A stretch of DNA of 56,407 nucleotides from an uncultured Opitutales bacterium (lineage in GTDB: Bacteria; Verrucomicrobiota; Verrucomicrobiia; Opitutales; Intestinicryptomonadaceae): the NCBI GenBank assembly GCA_944389315.1, contig CALXLX010000039.1, positions 1 through 56,407 on the forward strand, in the 5' to 3' direction. Shown here piece after piece: positions 34,924 through 45,696 of the stretch. A model generated the notes under the pieces. That model saw only the letters and a program-made list of their open reading frames with translations. It was not told the origin of the DNA and did no database searches. A program made the position numbers and the translations under genes. Within the stretch, counting starts at the first letter, position 1. Each line of letters begins with the position of its first letter.

Positions 34924-37740
34924 ATGAAAGAAATTATGCGTGCAATTTGTTTTGCGGGGGCGTGCGCCCTCTGTGGTTCGGTTTCGGCGGCCGAGACGGA
35001 CGCCGTGGCGGCGGATTCGGAACTTGTGTCGGAAATGCTGCCCAACGGGGTGATGATTGCTGTCTACCCGAATAAGGAGCCGCCGGACAGGGTGTCCATG
35101 AGGCTTGTAGTCAGGCGCGGTTCGCTCGCAGAGACGGAAGCGCAGCGCGGATTGGCCCACTTTACCGAGCACATGGCCTTCAAGGGGACGGACAACTTCC
35201 CGTCGGGCGAGATGATAGAGTATTTCCAGCGCATAGGCATGGCCTTCGGGGCGGACACCAACGCGTACACGGGTTTCGACGAGACCGTATATAAGATAGA
35301 CATGCCCGACGTATCCGAAAAATCGGTATCCGACGGCCTTAAGCTGCTGGCAGACTACGCCGGCGGGGTGCTCTTTCACGAGAGCGCCATAGAGCCCGAG
35401 CGCGGGGTGATAATAGCCGAAAAGCGCGCGAGGGATACGGCGCCGTACAGGGCGTTTGTGTCTCAGTGGAGGCAGATATGGGGAGAAGGCAGCCCGTATG
35501 CGGTAAGATTGCCAATAGGCGAGGACAAGGTTATAAAGTCGGCCCCCAGGGAGGAGTTCCTGAAGTTCTACAAGGCAAACTACAGACCGGAAAATATGGT
35601 CGTGGTGATAGTGGGGGACGTTTCGGTTCCTGAGATAATGAAGTCCGCAAGGGAGGCGTTCGGGAAGCTCGCTGCGGATAAGGCATACGCCAAGGCGGAT
35701 TTGCCCGAGGTAAAAATCCCGCAGGACGAGAATTTTGAACCGTCGCTAAAGAGCCTGGCCGAGCGCGTGAACGCGGAAATTTTCACCGATACGGAACTCA
35801 AAGGATCGTCGGCGGACATATACATGCTCTCCAAGGATATGCCACGGAAAAATACCGTCGGGGAGCTTGAACAGCGTGCGAGGCTTTCGGCTCTCGAGTA
35901 CATGCTCGGGCGCAGGTTTGAAAAGCTCGCCCTTCAGGAGGGCGCGCGCATAACAAGGGGAGACGCGTCCTTCGAGCCTGTAAACGACATGATTTCAGCT
36001 TCATTTATATCCGTCGCGGCCCCCGCGGGAGATTCAAAATGGGCCTTGCAGAGCGCCGCATTGGAGCTTTCCAGAGCGTTGAAGTACGGCTTTACGAACG
36101 CCGAGCTTAAAGAGGCCAAAGCTGAGCTTCTAAACCGCGCGCGCCTGGGAGTTAAGGAAAAGCCCACGAGGAAAACCCAGGAGCTTGCAGACGCCATAGC
36201 CTCCCTCTACGCGCGCGGCCGCACCGTGGTCTCTCCCGAGACTCTCCTTCAGGCGGCGGAGAGGGCGTATGCGTCTTTTACGGCGCAGGACGCCTCCGAG
36301 CTTCTGCGCGCCAGATTCTCAAAAGGGCGTTTCTTCGCGTTTGTGGCGGCGACAAAGGCCCCGAAGTACGATGCGGAGAAATTCTTAAAGGAACTTTCGG
36401 CGGCGGAGCTGTCTGCCCCGGAGGACAAGTCTGACATTGCGTTTGCGTATTCGGAATGCGGGAAGGCTTCGCCTGTGGCGGAATCCTCCGCGGACAAGGA
36501 GCTTGGAATAGAGCGCGTGGTATTTGAAAACGGGGTCAGGGCAAATATCAAGCGCACGGACTTTTCCGCCGGCAGCGTGCTTGTGCGCGTCGACATAGGG
36601 GCGGGCAAGCTGGACTTCCCCAAAGAAGACGCCTCTTTGGCCCTGCTCGCGGACCTGTGCTTTGAGGCGGGCGGGCTGAAGGCGCATACGCGCGACGAGC
36701 TAGAGTCCATATTTGCAGGCAAGACCATGTCTTTTTCGTTCTCGGCCGAGGACGCCAGCTTTGCGCTGTCGGGGCGCACGAACGCCGACAATCTGCGTGA
36801 CCAGCTTCTGCTCCTGCGCGCGTATATCACGGACTTCGCCCTCAGGAAGGAGTGCCTGTCTGTTGCCAATAAGAAGGCTGAGGAGCTTTACCGCCTCGCG
36901 GGGACTACGCCGGAAGGCGCGCTGCGCGCGAAAGTGATGAGAACCCTGTTGGACGGGAATGTCCTTTTCGGATACGAAGTGGGCAAGGTCTACGGGGCGG
37001 AAGATTTGGACAGGCTCGGCAAAATATTGAGAAAGGCCTTCGACGAAGGCTGGCTCGAAGTTTCTGTCGTGGGTGACATAGACGCCGATGCCTGCGAGAA
37101 GGCCGTTTCGGAGGTGTTCGGCTCTCTGCCTAAACGCACCCCGTCGAGGGATGGCTTTAAGGACAGGCTGGGGGTGAAGTTCGCGTCTGGAAGGATAGAC
37201 ATAGGCATAAAAAGCTCGCTGCCCCGCGCGGCGGCTCTGCTAATATGGCGCAGCAGCCCGATGAAAGACATAAACGTAGCCCGGGCGGATTCCCTGCTCG
37301 GCGATATTCTCGACGACGCCATACGCAAGGGCATAAGGGAGAAAACCGGCGCGGTCTACAGCCCCTTTGCGTACAATAATTCGAGCAAGGTTTATCCGTT
37401 CGGGGTGCTCATAGCAGGAAGCATCGTGGAGGCGGACAAGTCTGCGGCGGTGTCGGAAATGCTCGCCGATATATCTGCGAAGCTTCCCCAGTCGATAAGC
37501 CCAGACATGTTCGACAGGGCCAAGACGCCCCTCGTAAAGCAGATAGAGAAGATGCGCAGGGACAACGCCTATTGGATATCAAACGTGCTTTCGCTCTCGC
37601 AGGCATATCCGGAACGCCTAGAGTGGGCGCGCACGATAGTTTCAGGGTTCGAGAATATATCGTTGGACGACGTCAGAAAGAGGGCCTCGGAGATTCTGGC
37701 AAAACCTCCGGTTGTCATAAACATATCCCCGGAAAAATAA
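34924..37740 (+). CDS. M16 family zinc peptidase, two-domain, exported
   Basis: The 939-residue protein starts with a signal peptide (about residues 1-22, ending SVSAA). The inverted zinc motif HFTEH lies at residues 79-83, within the usual GLAHFTEHMAFKGTDNFP block, and the third ligand Glu sits in the EPERGVIIAEKRARD segment. A second M16 half begins near residue 510 (ERVVFENGVRANIKRTDFSAG) and lacks the HxxEH motif, as expected for the inactive partner half in this clamshell family. Such proteases degrade peptides in the periplasm. The frame extends upstream to 34849, but the signal peptide fixes the likely start. Confidence 0.9.
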   Translation: MKEIMRAICFAGACALCGSVSAAETDAVAADSELVSEMLPNGVMIAVYPNKEPPDRVSMRLVVRRGSLAETEAQRGLAHFTEHMAFKGTDNFPSGEMIEYFQRIGMAFGADTNAYTGFDETVYKIDMPDVSEKSVSDGLKLLADYAGGVLFHESAIEPERGVIIAEKRARDTAPYRAFVSQWRQIWGEGSPYAVRLPIGEDKVIKSAPREEFLKFYKANYRPENMVVVIVGDVSVPEIMKSAREAFGKLAADKAYAKADLPEVKIPQDENFEPSLKSLAERVNAEIFTDTELKGSSADIYMLSKDMPRKNTVGELEQRARLSALEYMLGRRFEKLALQEGARITRGDASFEPVNDMISASFISVAAPAGDSKWALQSAALELSRALKYGFTNAELKEAKAELLNRARLGVKEKPTRKTQELADAIASLYARGRTVVSPETLLQAAERAYASFTAQDASELLRARFSKGRFFAFVAATKAPKYDAEKFLKELSAAELSAPEDKSDIAFAYSECGKASPVAESSADKELGIERVVFENGVRANIKRTDFSAGSVLVRVDIGAGKLDFPKEDASLALLADLCFEAGGLKAHTRDELESIFAGKTMSFSFSAEDASFALSGRTNADNLRDQLLLLRAYITDFALRKECLSVANKKAEELYRLAGTTPEGALRAKVMRTLLDGNVLFGYEVGKVYGAEDLDRLGKILRKAFDEGWLEVSVVGDIDADACEKAVSEVFGSLPKRTPSRDGFKDRLGVKFASGRIDIGIKSSLPRAAALLIWRSSPMKDINVARADSLLGDILDDAIRKGIREKTGAVYSPFAYNNSSKVYPFGVLIAGSIVEADKSAAVSEMLADISAKLPQSISPDMFDRAKTPLVKQIEKMRRDNAYWISNVLSLSQAYPERLEWARTIVSGFENISLDDVRKRASEILAKPPVVINISPEK

Positions 37741-37889
37741 CCTCTGGCCGGCTTTTATGGGCGCAAAGGCAAAATGCCTTAAAAAAGTGTTGAACACCGT
37801 CCGCCATTTGGGTCATACTTGCGCCTATAAAATACAAAGGCCGCACCCCGCCGCGCATTTCCGCGGCGCGTGCCAACACAACTTCAAAC

Positions 37890-38603
37890 ATGACACCCAA
37901 ATATAAACGCATAGTCCTCAAAATCAGCGGAGAGGCTCTAAAAGACGTTTCCAACGGAGAGGCCCTCGACCCGAAAATCCTCAGGAATATGGCTCTGCAG
38001 CTAAAGGAGATAAAAGAGCTGGGAGTGCAGATATGCCTGGTTGTGGGAGGCGGAAACATCTTCCGTGGGTTGGGAGGAGCCAAGAACGGCGTGGACAGAA
38101 CCACGGGCGATTATATGGGCATGCTCGCCACGGTGATAAACGGCTTGGCGCTGATGAACGCGCTGGAGAAGGAGGGCGTCAGCGTCCGCGTCCAGACGGC
38201 TATCCCGATGGAAAAGGTCGCAGAGCCGTTCATATTGCGCAGGGCGATAAGGCATCTGGAGAAGGGGCGCATAGTCATATTTGTAGCGGGGACGGGGAAT
38301 CCGTACTTTTCCACGGACACCACCGCCTCTTTGCGCGCAAGCGAGATTCAGGCGGACTGCATACTCAAGGCCACTAAGGTTGACGGCATTTACGACAAGG
38401 ATCCCAACAAGTTCCCGGACGCCGTAAAGTACGACAAAATATCCTATCTGGAGGCCATAGAAAAACGCCTTGCCGTGATGGATTCCACGGCGTTTTCCAT
38501 GTGCATGGACAATAAGCTGCCCATAATAGTGTTCAACATGAACTGCGACGGAAACATAAGGCGCGCGGTTATGGGGGAGCCAATAGGCACTTTGGTGTCG
38601 TAA
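37890..38603 (+). CDS. pyrH: UMP kinase
   Basis: The 237-residue amino-acid-kinase-fold enzyme phosphorylates UMP to UDP, a hexameric enzyme unrelated to eukaryotic UMP/CMP kinase. Diagnostic blocks are [13 protein letters not shown] at the start, [54 protein letters not shown] and the VDGIYDKDP segment. Length matches the E. coli enzyme. It is followed after 42 bases by frr, the usual bacterial pairing. tsf and rpsB, often upstream, are not here; an M16 protease gene precedes it. Confidence 0.95.
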   Translation: MTPKYKRIVLKISGEALKDVSNGEALDPKILRNMALQLKEIKELGVQICLVVGGGNIFRGLGGAKNGVDRTTGDYMGMLATVINGLALMNALEKEGVSVRVQTAIPMEKVAEPFILRRAIRHLEKGRIVIFVAGTGNPYFSTDTTASLRASEIQADCILKATKVDGIYDKDPNKFPDAVKYDKISYLEAIEKRLAVMDSTAFSMCMDNKLPIIVFNMNCDGNIRRAVMGEPIGTLVS

Positions 38604-38645
38604 TATTTTTCAGCAAAACACAAACAATAAAAAAGGCGGTTTGAA

Positions 38646-39206
38646 ATGATACTTCAGGACGAAATGAAAAAGCTCGACGCGGCCATGAAGAAGGCGGTCG
38701 AATACACAGTGCACGAATTTGACGGCGTTCACACCGGCAAGGCGACTCCCGCCATGGTCGAGAACGTCTCCGTCGAAGTTTACGGCAGCTCCATGAGGCT
38801 CAAGGAGGTTGCTGCAATAACGACTCCCGACCCCAACACGATACGCATACAGCCGTGGGACAAGGGCGTCTTGAAGGACATAGAGAAGGCCATACTTGCG
38901 GCCAATATAGGCTTTACGCCTTGCATAATGGGCGAGGCCGTGCGCTGCCCTATACCTCCGCTTTCGCAGGAGCGCAGGAAAGAGCTTACAAAGGTATGCT
39001 CCGAAATGGCCGAGGCCGGAAGGGTGCGCGTAAGAAACATACGCCGCGAGGCTATGGACGCGTTTAAGAAGGCTCAGAAGGACGGCGCCATAACCGAGGA
39101 CGACCTCAAGCGCACGGAGAAGGACGTCCAGAACCTTACGGACAAGAGCATAGCCTCCATAAACAAGGCTCTCGAGGAAAAAGAGGCCGACCTTATGAGC
39201 ATGTAG
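38646..39206 (+). CDS. frr: Ribosome recycling factor
   Basis: The 186-residue protein splits the post-termination ribosome with EF-G. It has the long three-helix bundle and the hinge domain: HTGKATPAMVENVSVEVYGS, the TTPDPNTIRIQPWDKGVLKDIEKAI region and the basic C-terminal helix VRNIRREAMDAFKKAQKDG. Length is within one residue of the E. coli factor. It lies between pyrH and proB. Its product must be essential in nearly all bacteria. Confidence 0.96.
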   Translation: MILQDEMKKLDAAMKKAVEYTVHEFDGVHTGKATPAMVENVSVEVYGSSMRLKEVAAITTPDPNTIRIQPWDKGVLKDIEKAILAANIGFTPCIMGEAVRCPIPPLSQERRKELTKVCSEMAEAGRVRVRNIRREAMDAFKKAQKDGAITEDDLKRTEKDVQNLTDKSIASINKALEEKEADLMSM

Positions 39207-39221
39207 AGGGATATTGTTCTT

Positions 39222-40331
39222 TTGTATCCCAATTATATTATGCCTTCAAAGTTTTCCAAACGCATAGTTGTAAAACTCGGCACGGGCGTGCTTACCCGCG
39301 ATGTTGGCGCGCTCGACGTAAACCGCATGGACGGCATCTGCGGGCAGATTGCGGAGCTTAAGAAGCGCGGCATGCAGGTGGTGCTTGTCAGTTCCGGAGC
39401 GGTGGGGCTGGGCATGGGCAGGCTGTCGCTAAAGCTCAGGCCAAAGAGGCTGGCGCTGCTTCAGACGTGCGCGTCGGTCGGGCAGGGGCTTTTGATACAG
39501 ACGTGGGCTGAGTTGTTTGAAAAGCGCGGCCTGACGGTGGCGCAGATACTCCTTACCAGGGACGATGTTGACGTGCGCAACCGCCACAGGGCCCTGAAGG
39601 ACCTGCTCAACGAGCTTTTAAAGATGGGGGTTGTGCCCATAATAAACGAGAACGACTGCGTAAGCGCCGCGGAGCTGAACATAAAATTCGGAGACAACGA
39701 CGTGTTAAGCGCGCTCGTTGCTACAATCGCAAAGGCGCAGGATCTTGTGATAATGTCAACCGCTCCCGGGCTTGTGGATATGGACGGCACGGGGGAGATA
39801 ATAAAGGTTGTCGAGAATATAGACTCTGTGAGGGACAAGGCCAGGGGCACGAGCAGCTCAACGGCTGTAGGCGGCATGGTCACAAAGCTCAAGGCCGCGG
39901 ATATCGCCACGGCGAACGCCTGCGGCGTTTACATAATAAGCGGGGAGAGAAAAAATTCCCTGTTGGAGGTTTTCGACGGGAAAAATCCGGGGACGTATTT
40001 TGTCCCGAGCAAGACGGCGTCGAGCTCGAGGGACAGATGGCTGAGGTATTTCGGCAAGAGCATGGGGCAGCTTTTCATAGACGAGGGCGCGCTCAATGCC
40101 TTAAGGAACAGGGGCAGCTCCCTCTTGGCGGCGGGGGTCAAATCCATAAAGGGAACCTTCAAGGCGCACGATTTGGTGGAGATATGCGACGAGACGGACA
40201 AGCATGTCTATGCGAGGGGCATGGCGGAGGTTTCGTCCGACGAACTCCGCAAGATTTTGGAGTCGAACGCGGGCAAGCATTTGAAGACGGGAGACGTGGC
40301 CGTGCATAGGGACCGCCTCGCAATGGTGTAA
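39222..40331 (+). CDS. proB: Glutamate 5-kinase
   Basis: The 369-residue enzyme makes glutamyl phosphate, the first step of proline synthesis. The kinase domain has [55 protein letters not shown] and the [16 protein letters not shown] segment [17 protein letters not shown]-terminal PUA domain starts near residue 275. The start is a TTG at 39222 with AGAGGG 11 bases upstream; the ATG at 39240 has no such site. It follows frr by 15 bases. proA is not adjacent. Confidence 0.93.
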   Translation: MYPNYIMPSKFSKRIVVKLGTGVLTRDVGALDVNRMDGICGQIAELKKRGMQVVLVSSGAVGLGMGRLSLKLRPKRLALLQTCASVGQGLLIQTWAELFEKRGLTVAQILLTRDDVDVRNRHRALKDLLNELLKMGVVPIINENDCVSAAELNIKFGDNDVLSALVATIAKAQDLVIMSTAPGLVDMDGTGEIIKVVENIDSVRDKARGTSSSTAVGGMVTKLKAADIATANACGVYIISGERKNSLLEVFDGKNPGTYFVPSKTASSSRDRWLRYFGKSMGQLFIDEGALNALRNRGSSLLAAGVKSIKGTFKAHDLVEICDETDKHVYARGMAEVSSDELRKILESNAGKHLKTGDVAVHRDRLAMV

Positions 40332-40336
40332 GAAAG

Positions 40337-41026
40337 ATGGAAGCAGGAAAAACGGAGTCTCCCATAAGTCTAAAGAGGGCGGTAGGCGCAATGCTCATAC
40401 CTTCGGGGGAGCGCGTGACTCTTGCTGAAGGCGCGAAAGTCTCCGTGCAGTTTAGGCTGGGCGGAAATTTTACAGTAATAGGGGCATTCGGGCTTGCGCG
40501 GATAGCGGGGGCTGATTTCGACGCCCTGGGCGAGCCGAGCGCGCCCGAAGGAGCGGTATTGCCTAAGGAGAGCGCTTCCTCGGGTTCTTCTTCCGTGGCG
40601 GAGGCCGCAGAAGCGGGCGGGGCAGATGCTTCTTCCGCCGCGGGGGCTGATTCTTCCGCAAAGGCGGAGCCTCCGGAAAACGCAAACCACAAGTTTCCGA
40701 TGCCGTCTTCCGAAGATTTGTGGAGTGTGGCAAAGACGGTTTACGACCCTGAGATTCCTGTAAACATAGTTGATTTGGGCCTGGTTTACAGGCTGGAGCC
40801 TGTAGAGGAGGCCGATGCTGAGGGGAATGTCATAAGAATAGTCTATGTGGACATGACTCTCACCGCGCCGGGCTGCGCTTTAGGGCCCATGATAGCCGAC
40901 GATTTGAAAAGCCGTCTTGAGTCTGTCCCAGGCATAGACAGGGCGAAAGTAGAGATAGTTTGGGATCCGCCTTGGAATCAGGACATGATTTCCGAGGAGG
41001 GCAAGATGATACTCGGCTTGGTGTAG
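40337..41026 (+). CDS. SufT-like Fe-S cluster assembly protein (DUF59)
   Basis: The 229-residue protein has three parts: an N-terminal region ([38 protein letters not shown]), a Ser/Ala/Glu-rich flexible linker (about residues 75-120) and a MIP18/DUF59 domain ([52 protein letters not shown]). This layout is typical of SufT, an auxiliary factor of Fe-S protein maturation. It follows proB by five bases, so it is co-transcribed with it. No suf operon is nearby. Confidence 0.88.
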   Translation: MEAGKTESPISLKRAVGAMLIPSGERVTLAEGAKVSVQFRLGGNFTVIGAFGLARIAGADFDALGEPSAPEGAVLPKESASSGSSSVAEAAEAGGADASSAAGADSSAKAEPPENANHKFPMPSSEDLWSVAKTVYDPEIPVNIVDLGLVYRLEPVEEADAEGNVIRIVYVDMTLTAPGCALGPMIADDLKSRLESVPGIDRAKVEIVWDPPWNQDMISEEGKMILGLV

Positions 41027-41247
41027 CGTCTGCGAATGGGCGCCGGGTTCCTTTGAAAACGGAATCGGCATTTGCGTTAAAATAAACGGCCCGCCGGCCT
41101 CGATGGCGGAATATGAAAAATTTTTTTGCGCGGTAGGGCAGATTGCGGGGCAGCCGAGATTTTTCGCGTACTTTAATTTAGCGTTTGCAAAAAAGAGGCG
41201 CAGCCCTATGGTGCTAAATGCGAATAAACATTTTATTTTCTGCACAG

Positions 41248-42135
41248 ATGAAACTTATATTCTCCAAAATTTTTTGCCTAACAACGGTTCTTATGTGCTC
41301 GGCGGCGTTTTGTGCGGGGCAGTCCAAGGCGGTGCGCGTGGTGGGCAGCGATATTGTCGGTCCAGTTTTGAGGGACGCGTCGCTCGGCTCAGCAAAGGAA
41401 GCTTCGGCGGAGGCCTCTTACGACATGCAGGGAACGTATCCAGCAATGCCCAAACTCGCAAACGGCGAGGCCGATTTGGGAATCATAGCGGTGCCGAAAG
41501 GAAGCCCGCTGCCGGAGGGTTTTGTGGCAATCCCCATTCTGCACCATGCTGCGATAGTCGCGGTCAACGGACAGAATCCTATCGACGAGTTGTCCGTAAC
41601 GCAGCTTAAAGGCATATTCGCGAAGAAATCCGCCAGGATAGAAAAGTGGGAGGGAATCTCCAAGAATGTGGCGCATTTGCGAGCAATTCAGCCGATGATA
41701 ACAAATTTTACGGACAATCTTGTAGTCGAGATTTTCAAGAACACGGCGCTTGGCGGAGACGACATAGGCCCGTGGGTGAATGTTCTTCGGGACAAGAGGG
41801 AGGCCGTGAACGTCTTGGGGACGGGTGCGTCCGTCATAATGGTAGTGGGCAAGGCTGCGGATTCGCAGCGCGTCAAGGTTCTGCCCATAGCCTCGGGAAA
41901 AGATTCCGGCGAGTATGCCTTCAGGCCGACAAACGAGAATATCCACAACGGCGACTATCCTTTGGCGCTTACTTTTTACATAGTATTTAAGCGCGAGAAG
42001 GCCGAGCTGGTAAAGCCGCTTGTAAAAGCCATGCTCTCCGACGATACCGCAAAAAACATAGATGCAGGAGATTTTTACAGCGTGCCGAAAAATTTTAGAA
42101 AAAGATACGTTTTGGAACTTGACACGCTGAAATAA
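41248..42135 (+). CDS. PstS-like periplasmic substrate-binding protein
   Basis: The 295-residue protein has a signal peptide (about residues 1-22) and the class of phosphate-type binding protein fold: VRVVGSDIVGPVL at the start, the GEADLGIIAV strand, PILHHAAIVAVNGQNPIDELSVTQLKGIF, and the GDYPLALTFYIVFK block late. These match PstS-like proteins, but the usual phosphate contact residues are not confidently visible. No pstCAB or phoU genes are adjacent, so it may serve a distant transporter or a sensing role. The ATG at 41248 has no clear ribosome-binding site. tRNA-Gly follows 30 bases later. Confidence 0.8.
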   Translation: MKLIFSKIFCLTTVLMCSAAFCAGQSKAVRVVGSDIVGPVLRDASLGSAKEASAEASYDMQGTYPAMPKLANGEADLGIIAVPKGSPLPEGFVAIPILHHAAIVAVNGQNPIDELSVTQLKGIFAKKSARIEKWEGISKNVAHLRAIQPMITNFTDNLVVEIFKNTALGGDDIGPWVNVLRDKREAVNVLGTGASVIMVVGKAADSQRVKVLPIASGKDSGEYAFRPTNENIHNGDYPLALTFYIVFKREKAELVKPLVKAMLSDDTAKNIDAGDFYSVPKNFRKRYVLELDTLK

Positions 42136-42164
42136 ATATACACTATTCGAGCGCATAATTTTTT

Positions 42165-42240
42165 GCGGGCTTAGCTCAATTGGCAGAGCGCGACCTTGCC
42201 AAGGTCGAGGTTGTGAGTTCGAACCTCATAGCCCGCTCCA
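42165..42240 (+). tRNA. tRNA-Gly (GCC)
   Basis: A full cloverleaf is visible: acceptor GCGGGCT / AGCCCGC, the D arm with GCTC/GAGC, anticodon stem CGACC / GGTCG with loop TTGCCAA (anticodon GCC), a T arm with TTCGAAC, and an encoded CCA end. Confidence 0.95.
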
Positions 42241-42250
42241 CTTTAAAAAG

Positions 42251-42278
42251 CGCAATCCTTAAAGGGTTGCGTTTTTTT
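42251..42278 (+). terminator. Terminator past tRNA-Gly
   Basis: An 8-bp stem (CGCAATCC / GGGTTGCG, one G-T pair) is followed by seven T residues, 10 bases past the tRNA. Confidence 0.8.
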
Positions 42279-42420
42279 ATTTCCCCCAAGGTATGGTAAA
42301 ATCGGGCGGCTGCGCGGGAAGATTGCGTTGATGTGGCGCGCGGAGGGGGAATTTCCCCGGCGTTTGCGCCTTCAATTTAGCATGAAGGGCTGCGGCCTTG
42401 ACGCATGCTCGGGAGAGTGT

Positions 42421-43509
42421 ATGTATTATTTCCCCATGGAAGAGGAATATTTCGGACATTTTGAGTCCGGCAGACCTCCCTCCGAGGCTTCCGCCTCGGA
42501 GGAGGCTCTCGGATTTATTCGCAGGCTGCCCCGCAGGTTTGTGGACATGCAAATAGACGCGGTTTCCAAGGCCATAGAAGGCGACAGTTCGTCCCTCAAC
42601 CGCTTCAGGAGGTTTTGTCTTTTCGGTTCTCCGAAATTGGACGGAGTAGATTTTTACGACGGGCATATACCCTTAAGCGACGGCGAAAAAATGCGCATAA
42701 GGGTTTACCGCAAAAAAGAAGAATATGCCTGCGATACGGACAAGCGTGCGCTTGAAGGCGGAAAAAGCTCCTTGATACTTTATTTTCACGGCGGTGGGTG
42801 GTGCATAAACGGGGTTGAAAGCTGCATGCGCATATGCCAGGACTATGCTCTAAGAACAGGCGCGGTTGTTGTGGCGTGCGACTATAGGCTCTCCCCGGAA
42901 TATCCCTATCCGGTTCCCAACAACGACTGTCTCGACTGCCTAAAATGGGCGTGCGAAAACGCCGATAAGTTGGGCATAGACAAAAGGAAGATATTTTTAA
43001 GCGGCGACAGCGCCGGCGGCGGGCTTGCGCTTTCAACTGCCCTTATGCTGGAGGATTTCCGAAGCGGAAAGATATCTGCCCCCGAACTAAAAGACTGTAA
43101 GATAGGCGGAATAATGCTGTTCTATCCGGCCGTTGACGTCGATAACACGAATAGGCCCTCATACGAACTGTTCGGCAAGAACTTTTGCCTGGACGCCGAT
43201 CTTATGCGTCTTTTTGCGCGCGCCTACGCTCCGGACGAAGCCATCGCAAAGAGCCCCTATGCCTCACCCATAAAGGCGGATTTCAAATTCGGTTTTCCCG
43301 TTCTCGTATTGGCCTCCGAGTGCGACATTCTCCACGACGAGGCCGCTGAGCTTGCCTTGAAACTTTCTGCAAGCGGCATAAAGACTAGGTATGTCTGCCT
43401 AAAGAGCGCAACTCACATATACATAACCCGCGCCGGCATGGACGAAGCATATGCAAAAGCCTTGCAGGAGGCTTGCTCGTTTGTAAAACGCGCTTTGGAT
43501 ACGCCATAG
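42421..43509 (+). CDS. Alpha/beta hydrolase, HSL-type esterase
   Basis: The 362-residue hydrolase belongs to the hormone-sensitive-lipase-like esterases. The oxyanion motif HGGGWCINGVE, the nucleophile elbow GDSAGGG, the Asp in the ASECDILHDEA segment and the His in SATHIYITRAGM form the expected machinery. A longer N-terminal region of about 110 residues with no known domain precedes the core. There is no signal peptide, so it is probably cytoplasmic. The ATG at 42421 has a good site (GGGAGAG); the frame reaches back to 42328. Likely substrates are short acyl esters, perhaps acetylated sugars (inference). Confidence 0.88.
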   Translation: MYYFPMEEEYFGHFESGRPPSEASASEEALGFIRRLPRRFVDMQIDAVSKAIEGDSSSLNRFRRFCLFGSPKLDGVDFYDGHIPLSDGEKMRIRVYRKKEEYACDTDKRALEGGKSSLILYFHGGGWCINGVESCMRICQDYALRTGAVVVACDYRLSPEYPYPVPNNDCLDCLKWACENADKLGIDKRKIFLSGDSAGGGLALSTALMLEDFRSGKISAPELKDCKIGGIMLFYPAVDVDNTNRPSYELFGKNFCLDADLMRLFARAYAPDEAIAKSPYASPIKADFKFGFPVLVLASECDILHDEAAELALKLSASGIKTRYVCLKSATHIYITRAGMDEAYAKALQEACSFVKRALDTP

Positions 43510-43840
43510 CAGGGTTGCGTAATTTTTCGCGCAGCGGCCTTTGCTCGCGTGTAAGATAACAGGGGCATCTATTCAAGGGAAGGTCTTTTTTTAATATGCT
43601 TTCTCTTTTGCCTTCGCCTTGTTTTACCCGCCAGCCGCCCCGCCTATTTTGCAGGATAAACATCGGAGCCGTTTATCTGTAAATGTCGCATTTTATTTAG
43701 TTCATAGCTTTGAACTTGAAGTTATACTGCGGCATCTATATTTTATACAACAACTATAAAAAACACCCCAAGATGTAAGAACATCTTTTTGCCAGGAAAA
43801 CGAACTTTACACAGCAATACTCCATTCCAAAGGAAATAAT
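43510..43840. other. Intergenic region with short hairpin
   Basis: This 331-base region has no supported gene. At 43770-43790, AAGATGT pairs with ACATCTT across a 4-base loop and is followed by T residues, resembling a weak terminator 50 bases before the next start. A promoter for the next gene would lie in the AT-rich part near 43700-43770. Confidence 0.45.
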
Positions 43841-44806
43841 ATGAAAATGCGTTTTTTTAAGGCATATCGTTCGGGTAATAATACCAATTTCGGCTTGAGA
43901 AATATTTTTGCCGCGGTGCTAAAAGCGTCAAAAATATGCAATATTAAAAGCAGCTGTATATTCTCGGCGTTGTTTATATCGGTAGTGGCGCTTTCTTCAA
44001 ATGCGCTTTATTCTAACGATTTGTACTTGTTGGAGGCGGCAGACTCCGCGCAGGCAGATCCATTTCTCGCCTCGGCAAATCCGGACGGAGGCTGCAAGTA
44101 TAAGATTGTCTCAAAAATAGATTTCGATAAGGAGATTTTTTCAGAATTGTCCGCAATATTAGGCAAACCCGCTGCGGCCGACGCCGGCAGCCCGTTTGCA
44201 TTCCTGGGCCCCGTGGTGGATTTCTACTATACAGATTCAAAGCTGAACCGCTCCATGCTGCTTTCCATAGCTTTGACGCATATAGACAAGGACATGCTCT
44301 ATTGCCAATTTTCAGATTTCAAAAATTCGGGGCGGGAGATAATTCAAAAGAGCGGGGCGGCTAAGAAGTCTTTAGTCTTAAAGGATCCGCGTCTGTTTGC
44401 ATTTTTGGCCGGCAAGTACGGGCTTCTGTTTTCCAATGGGAAATTCAATGCCGCATTTCTTTCTGACGGGGGGTCTGCGCCTGTTAAGATAAATCTTGCC
44501 AAGTATGTGTTTACCCCCGGGGTGGACTTCATGCAGGGGAAACCCATCCAGAGGGCATTGTTTGTCTCTTTCAGCTGCGGGAATATGGATCCGAAAGTTT
44601 TTGGGAAGGGGTATGAATCGGCCGCAGATAAAGATGAATGCGCAAACCTGCTAAAGAAGCTCGCCAAACAGGCGGGCCTCCAAACCGCAGATTTTGGGAG
44701 CCTCGATATATTTACCCGGCCCGGAGAGATTCCCAACACCCAAAAGCTAATCTATTTGGACAAAGAAAACAAATGCGGATACGCGCTTGAGGTAATGTAT
44801 AAATAG
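43841..44806 (+). CDS. Exported protein of unknown function
   Basis: I do not recognise this 321-residue protein. A hydrophobic stretch at about residues 38-58 follows a long basic N-terminus of 37 residues, suggesting an unusually long signal peptide or a single membrane anchor. The rest is soluble with mixed helix and strand and has a few cysteines. No catalytic motif is apparent. The ribosome-binding site AAAGGAAA is the same pattern as before the 6500 gene. It stands between the esterase gene and tRNA-His with no operon partner. Confidence 0.65.
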   Translation: MKMRFFKAYRSGNNTNFGLRNIFAAVLKASKICNIKSSCIFSALFISVVALSSNALYSNDLYLLEAADSAQADPFLASANPDGGCKYKIVSKIDFDKEIFSELSAILGKPAAADAGSPFAFLGPVVDFYYTDSKLNRSMLLSIALTHIDKDMLYCQFSDFKNSGREIIQKSGAAKKSLVLKDPRLFAFLAGKYGLLFSNGKFNAAFLSDGGSAPVKINLAKYVFTPGVDFMQGKPIQRALFVSFSCGNMDPKVFGKGYESAADKDECANLLKKLAKQAGLQTADFGSLDIFTRPGEIPNTQKLIYLDKENKCGYALEVMYK

Positions 44807-45029
44807 AATACGAAAAGGCGCTAGGCCCTCTCCAGTTGGGGGCTTTTTAACAATGCCGCCTGGGCATAGAAGAAAAACTGCTTCTTGCGGCTGATTGTGC
44901 CTGTAAAAAGGGGGCTGGATAGCCGAATTTTTACGCCTTGAAGTTTGACGCCTTTGCCGAGGCCCTTCCGGATATGAAAAATCGCGGAAACATTCCGCAA
45001 TTTTCGGCTGTTTCCGCGACCTTCAAAAG

Positions 45030-45696
<667 letters not shown>

